Source: Tannerellaceae bacterium (GTDB lineage Bacteria > Bacteroidota > Bacteroidia > Bacteroidales > Tannerellaceae). From it: a stretch of 10,396 nt of DNA. Positions 7,296 through 10,396 of the stretch are shown piece by piece (the first letter of the stretch is position 1; every line of letters starts with the position of its first letter). The stretch spans positions 1 to 10,396 of the forward strand of contig JAIRZN010000139.1 in the NCBI GenBank assembly GCA_031267205.1. Reading direction: 5' to 3'. The notes under the pieces are model-generated. The model was given only the letters and a program-made list of their open reading frames with translations. It was not told where the DNA came from and did not search any database. A program made the position numbers and the translations under genes.

Positions 7296-7325
7296 GGAGA
7301 CGCCCCCTGGGAAGGGGGCGTCTTC
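7296..7325. terminator. Very stable GC-rich hairpin, terminator-like
   Basis: AGACGCCCCC (7298-7307) pairs with GGGGGCGTCT (7314-7323). With T7308-A7313 inside and G7297-T7324 and G7296-C7325 outside, the stem is about 13 bp with a GGGA tetraloop. No U-run follows on the plus strand (TTCTCAAG). On the minus strand the next bases, AAGGTAAAAACAAAACG, also lack a T-tract. It could block readthrough or act as a protein-binding or mobile-element structure; intrinsic termination is not proven. Confidence 0.45.
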
Positions 7326-7414
7326 TCAAGAAGCATCATTTATGCAACCTGGAGTTGTCTAATTTAAATCAACATGTAAAGTTTATACAGTCAATAATAA
7401 TTTAACAACATAAT

Positions 7415-10237
7415 ATGATGAAAAAATACATCCTGTATATCCTCCTTGCGCTTTGCGCCGTCAGTCATGGAGCCTCTGCGCAGGTCACAACGCAGGGGAC
7501 GGATTTCTATGTGGCATGGGGAAGTAAGGGAGCGCCCCCGCAGTCGTTCATGAACCCGATTATCACTGTGTTCAGGCTAAGCCAGCAAATAAGGATTGCT
7601 GCAACTCAAAATTCAACTGTTACGCTCACATTTAAGGCAAACAACACTACCGTCACTTTTAATGTTCTCGCGGGACAGGTTTATACATACAATTTGGATT
7701 CTACTCAAATAACCAATGTTTATTCATGGGTAACGGGCATTTCAGACAAATCATTGTATATACATTCGACAACTCCCGTGTCTGTATATGCGCTGAGTCA
7801 ATTGACGGCAAGTACAGATGCAACAAATGTGCTGCCGGTCAGTAATTATGGAACGGATTACTACCATCTTTCATATAAATCGTTAAAACAATACGTAGAA
7901 GAAACCGGCGGCACCTCAATTTATGAAGACGGTTACACGGTTATCGCCACAGAGGACGGCACAAATATTTACGAAAACGGCGTATTAATGGCTACCTTAA
8001 ATACCGGGCAGGTCTATTCCGCCTATTATCCTGATGCGGATGCTACCGGCAGACATATCACCTCCAATCACCCTATTGCATATTATGTCACCAATACGTG
8101 CGTTAATATTCCTGTCGGAACGGCCGCTTGCGACTGTCTTTATCAACAACTGCCGCCGGTAAATATGTGGGGAAACACTTTCCTTGTTCCCGTCACACGT
8201 CGAGGGAAAGAGCGCGTCAGGATTTTAGCTTCGCAAAACGGCACGCAGGTCACACAAACCGGCGGTACTAAAAACACCGACGGGGGAGGGGGAGCATATA
8301 ACCCTCCTAACCAAAACTCTTTCACGCTTAACGCAGGGCAGTATGCGGAGTTTGAAATAGATCTTACAGGCGGAGGAATGTATATATCGGCCGACAGGCC
8401 CGTAGCGGTAGCTTCCTACCTGATTGGGATGGATTATTCGGCATTAACCGTTGCTAAAGGCGACCCTGTCATGGCATGGGTGCCTTCCGTCGAGCAAATG
8501 ATAGAAGGCGTCGCTATCACCCCATTCGTCCCAAGCGTGAATACGCAGATGGACGAACACCACGCACTGATAGTAACCCCTACCGCTACGCTCAGCCAGA
8601 CAACCGTTTCCATAGGTGGCGCGACCGCTACCCAACTGGCGGGTGGCACGTGGAGAACCGGCAATGGCGCGGGAAATGCATACTCGTTCTACTCCCTGCC
8701 GCTAACCAATGCGTCGTCGTCCTACTATTTCCACAATCCTAACAAATTAGCCGTTATGGGATATGGACTGGGGAACTACGAGTCGTATTACTACCTTGCC
8801 GGGGCCGCGGCCCGCAACCTCGACGCTGCCTTCTACATCAATGATGTACATTACCAGGACATCGACGGCAGCGTGTTCTGCGGGCAGCAGTCGTTCGACT
8901 TCCGCGCCGTAATACAATATCCCCTAAGCTCCGCATCTGGCCACCTGACATGGTATATCAACGGCACGGAGGAAACTGCCGCCCGCGACATACTGCAATG
9001 GAACAAAGTCCTCGCGCCGGGCAACTATACAATCGAAATGCGGGTAATCGCCGCAGGCAATCAAACGCAGACGATAAGCACAAACATAAGCGTCAACCCC
9101 CAGGCCACGGCCGCCAACGTCACGACCGCCGACGCCGTCGCCTGCCTTAACGCTACCGCCACCCTCGTCGGCTCCTCGACAGGCGTGACCGGCGTCGCCA
9201 TCTATCGCTGGTATGCATCGCAGGCAGCCGTGACACCCCTCCACACCGGAGCCACCTATACGACGCCCGCCCTGACAGCCACGACGACGTACTACGTGAG
9301 CGTCGAGGGAAACAACTTCTGCGAAAACGCTTCCGGCAATCGCAAGGCCGTGATGGTAACGGTGAGCGGCAGCCTCACGCCCGGAGCCATAGGCGCTGCG
9401 CAGACCATCTGCTACAACACCGTACCCCAGCCTCTTACCGAGACCGCCACCCCTGCCTGCGGCTGCGGCTCCTACGCCTACCAGTGGCAGAGTAGTGCGG
9501 ACAATTCCACCTGGATAGACATATCCGACGCAACGTCCGTCGATTACTCGCCCCCCGCCCTTACGGCAAGCGCCTATTACCGCAGGGCTGTCAGCTCAGG
9601 CTCATGCGGCACGGTATACACTTCATCCGTCCTCGTCACCGTCTATCCCGCACTCAATCCCGGAAGCGCCGCAGGCAGCCCGACGACAGCCTGCTACAAC
9701 TCCGTCGTCCTCTTAGTCAACGGCTCGGCCCCCACCGGCGGCACAGGTACATACACCTACCAATGGCAAAGAAGCACGGATAGCATAACGTGGACAAACG
9801 CCGGCACGAGCATCGCCTTCTCCGTCTGGCTGACTGAAAGCACATATTTCCGCCGTGGCGTAATAAGCGGCCCATGCGGCCCCGTATATGCCGAACCGGT
9901 ATTTATTAGAATACATCCGTTACCGACAGTCAACGCCGTCGCCGACACGACGGTCTGCACCGGCACAATCGTTCCGCAGAAAACCTTCAGCTCACCCACC
10001 GCCGGCGTAACGTTTAGCTGGACAAATGACAATACAGCCATAGGCCTCGCTGCAAGCGGAACAGGCAACCTCCCGCAGTTCACCGCCCAAAGCGACTCCC
10101 CCTACTCAATAACGGCGACGATAACCGTCACCCCAACCATCAACAGCTGCGCCGGTACGCCGATTACATATAATATAATGGTAAGCCCCTGCGCAGTCCC
10201 CGTCAACCCACACCTCCGTTCAGGAGTGGTCTACTAA
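7415..10237 (+). CDS. Secreted surface protein: IgGFc-binding-like N-terminal region, Ig-like and PKD-like domains
   Basis: This 940-residue protein has a signal peptide (MMKKYILYILLALCAVSHGA, cut near SAQ, residue 23) without a convincing lipobox. Residues about 25-460 resemble the IgGFc-binding N-terminal domain: GTDFYVAWG opens it, and a module recurs about four times (NGT-x..., a GQ-x-Y turn, then an S-x-x-PIAVY-like strand) at about 66-128, 181-227, 275-337 and 397-454. Residues about 462-560 form a beta-rich linker domain with one Cys. Three Ig-like domains follow at about 555-650, 652-742 and 745-832, the last two with the YxYQW(Q)xS...YFRR/YYRR pattern. A PKD-like domain lies at about 835-930. 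The end, NPHLRSGVVY, has no typical type IX secretion domain, LPXTG motif or membrane anchor, so surface attachment is unexplained and the gene may have lost a longer C-terminus. ATG at 7418 is an alternative start. Adhesion is inferred from the domains only. Base composition shifts strongly along the gene, and no clear TAnnTTTG lies just upstream. Confidence 0.85.
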   Translation: MMKKYILYILLALCAVSHGASAQVTTQGTDFYVAWGSKGAPPQSFMNPIITVFRLSQQIRIAATQNSTVTLTFKANNTTVTFNVLAGQVYTYNLDSTQITNVYSWVTGISDKSLYIHSTTPVSVYALSQLTASTDATNVLPVSNYGTDYYHLSYKSLKQYVEETGGTSIYEDGYTVIATEDGTNIYENGVLMATLNTGQVYSAYYPDADATGRHITSNHPIAYYVTNTCVNIPVGTAACDCLYQQLPPVNMWGNTFLVPVTRRGKERVRILASQNGTQVTQTGGTKNTDGGGGAYNPPNQNSFTLNAGQYAEFEIDLTGGGMYISADRPVAVASYLIGMDYSALTVAKGDPVMAWVPSVEQMIEGVAITPFVPSVNTQMDEHHALIVTPTATLSQTTVSIGGATATQLAGGTWRTGNGAGNAYSFYSLPLTNASSSYYFHNPNKLAVMGYGLGNYESYYYLAGAAARNLDAAFYINDVHYQDIDGSVFCGQQSFDFRAVIQYPLSSASGHLTWYINGTEETAARDILQWNKVLAPGNYTIEMRVIAAGNQTQTISTNISVNPQATAANVTTADAVACLNATATLVGSSTGVTGVAIYRWYASQAAVTPLHTGATYTTPALTATTTYYVSVEGNNFCENASGNRKAVMVTVSGSLTPGAIGAAQTICYNTVPQPLTETATPACGCGSYAYQWQSSADNSTWIDISDATSVDYSPPALTASAYYRRAVSSGSCGTVYTSSVLVTVYPALNPGSAAGSPTTACYNSVVLLVNGSAPTGGTGTYTYQWQRSTDSITWTNAGTSIAFSVWLTESTYFRRGVISGPCGPVYAEPVFIRIHPLPTVNAVADTTVCTGTIVPQKTFSSPTAGVTFSWTNDNTAIGLAASGTGNLPQFTAQSDSPYSITATITVTPTINSCAGTPITYNIMVSPCAVPVNPHLRSGVVY

Positions 10238-10319
10238 TAATTTTACACTAATATATGACACATTATGAAGAACATATTATTATCAAGAGGCCCTCCCGGC
10301 TTCCTGAAAACAATGGTAA

Positions 10320-10396
10320 CGGATTACAATCCGTTAGCTACGGATTACGATCCGCTGGCTACGGATTACAATCCGCTGGCTACGGATTACAATCCG
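10320..10396. repeat. Tandem dyad array, 21-bp period, running off the right edge
   Basis: Four units start at 10320, 10341, 10362 and 10383. Each has CGGATT-AC-AATCCG, a perfect 6-bp dyad (the second copy has one change, ...ACGATCCG), followed by the 7-nt linker TTAGCTA or CTGGCTA. The period is exactly 21 bp, two helical turns. The pairing can also be read across the linker (AATCCG...CGGATT). The stretch is open from an ATG at 10265 and would encode repeats of ATDYNPL, because 21 is divisible by three. With no ribosome-binding site or recognisable protein, I treat it as a non-coding repeat. The 82 bp between the surface-protein stop and the array show nothing else identifiable. Confidence 0.85.

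Larger units (their letters stand above)
7208..7367. repeat. 160-bp segment bounded by a 14-bp perfect inverted repeat
   Basis: TTAAATTAGACAAC (7208-7221) is the exact reverse complement of GTTGTCTAATTTAA (7354-7367). The left arm is shared with the right end of the 7001-7219 element, so three copies of TGTCTAATTTAA lie at 7001 (+), 7208 (-) and 7356 (+). The 132 bp between the arms hold two strong hairpins and a leftward promoter-like sequence. The segment ends 47 bp before the surface-protein gene. It could be a second miniature element next to the first, or an invertible regulatory segment. No recombinase gene is in view. Confidence 0.7.

Noticed and set aside
7001..7414. Small genes in the intergenic region
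   Set aside because: Short frames in both strands are broken by stops within about 20-30 codons and none resembles a protein.
10265..10396. Partial small gene with ATDYNPL repeats
   Set aside because: It is open only because the 21-bp repeat is divisible by three; no ribosome-binding site, known domain or end is visible in the window.
1..10396. tRNA or rRNA genes
   Set aside because: No cloverleaf-like T-arm sequence or rRNA signature was seen; GATTACAA-type repeats do not correspond to tRNA arms.

Overview
The window looks like a chromosomal segment of a Bacteroidales bacterium, possibly a Tannerella/Porphyromonadaceae-like host-associated species. The lineage call rests on three things: a DUF5686-type outer-membrane barrel protein, a DUF1460 periplasmic amidase-like protein and a large IgGFc-binding/Ig-like surface protein; Bacteroidetes -7 motifs (TAnnTTTG) at plausible places; and the lack of good Shine-Dalgarno sequences. 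The genus is a guess. Three of the five intact genes start with GTG.

Layout. Positions 1-583 are a tandem array of about 15 short dyads (TTTGTAA-NN-TTACAAA) spaced 37-41 bp. The array runs straight into the 3' remnant of a GNAT acetyltransferase gene (about 580-768, +). Next is a Crp/Fnr-family regulator (725-1426, -), divergent from a DUF5686 outer-membrane protein gene (1542-3719, +). The two are separated by 115 bp carrying one -7 motif in each direction. The 3' end of the DUF5686 gene overlaps the 3' end of a DUF1460 gene (3594-4616, -) by 126 bp. The DUF1460 gene lies 15 bp downstream of uvrB (4632-6650, -), so the two are probably co-transcribed.

Positions 6651-7414 contain no intact gene but are full of structure. 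There is an ISAs1-family transposase scrap, a GC-rich hairpin, a 219-bp element with 26-bp terminal inverted repeats (one mismatch), and a second 160-bp segment bounded by a 14-bp perfect inverted repeat that reuses the same end motif. The second segment holds two strong hairpins and a promoter-like sequence pointing away from the next gene. It sits 47 bp upstream of a 940-residue secreted, multidomain surface protein (7415-10237, +), so a phase-variable invertible switch is a hypothesis worth testing; nested MITE insertions are the plainer alternative.

The base composition of the surface-protein gene changes sharply along its length. One 60-bp line near the start is 32% GC and one in the Ig-like part is 72% GC by hand count. 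The window ends inside a second dyad array, with a period of exactly 21 bp (CGGATTACAATCCG core).

Functionally the window mixes housekeeping DNA repair (uvrB), envelope proteins (DUF5686, DUF1460), one regulator and a probable adhesin. The most unusual material is the non-coding repeat DNA at both ends and upstream of the surface-protein gene.
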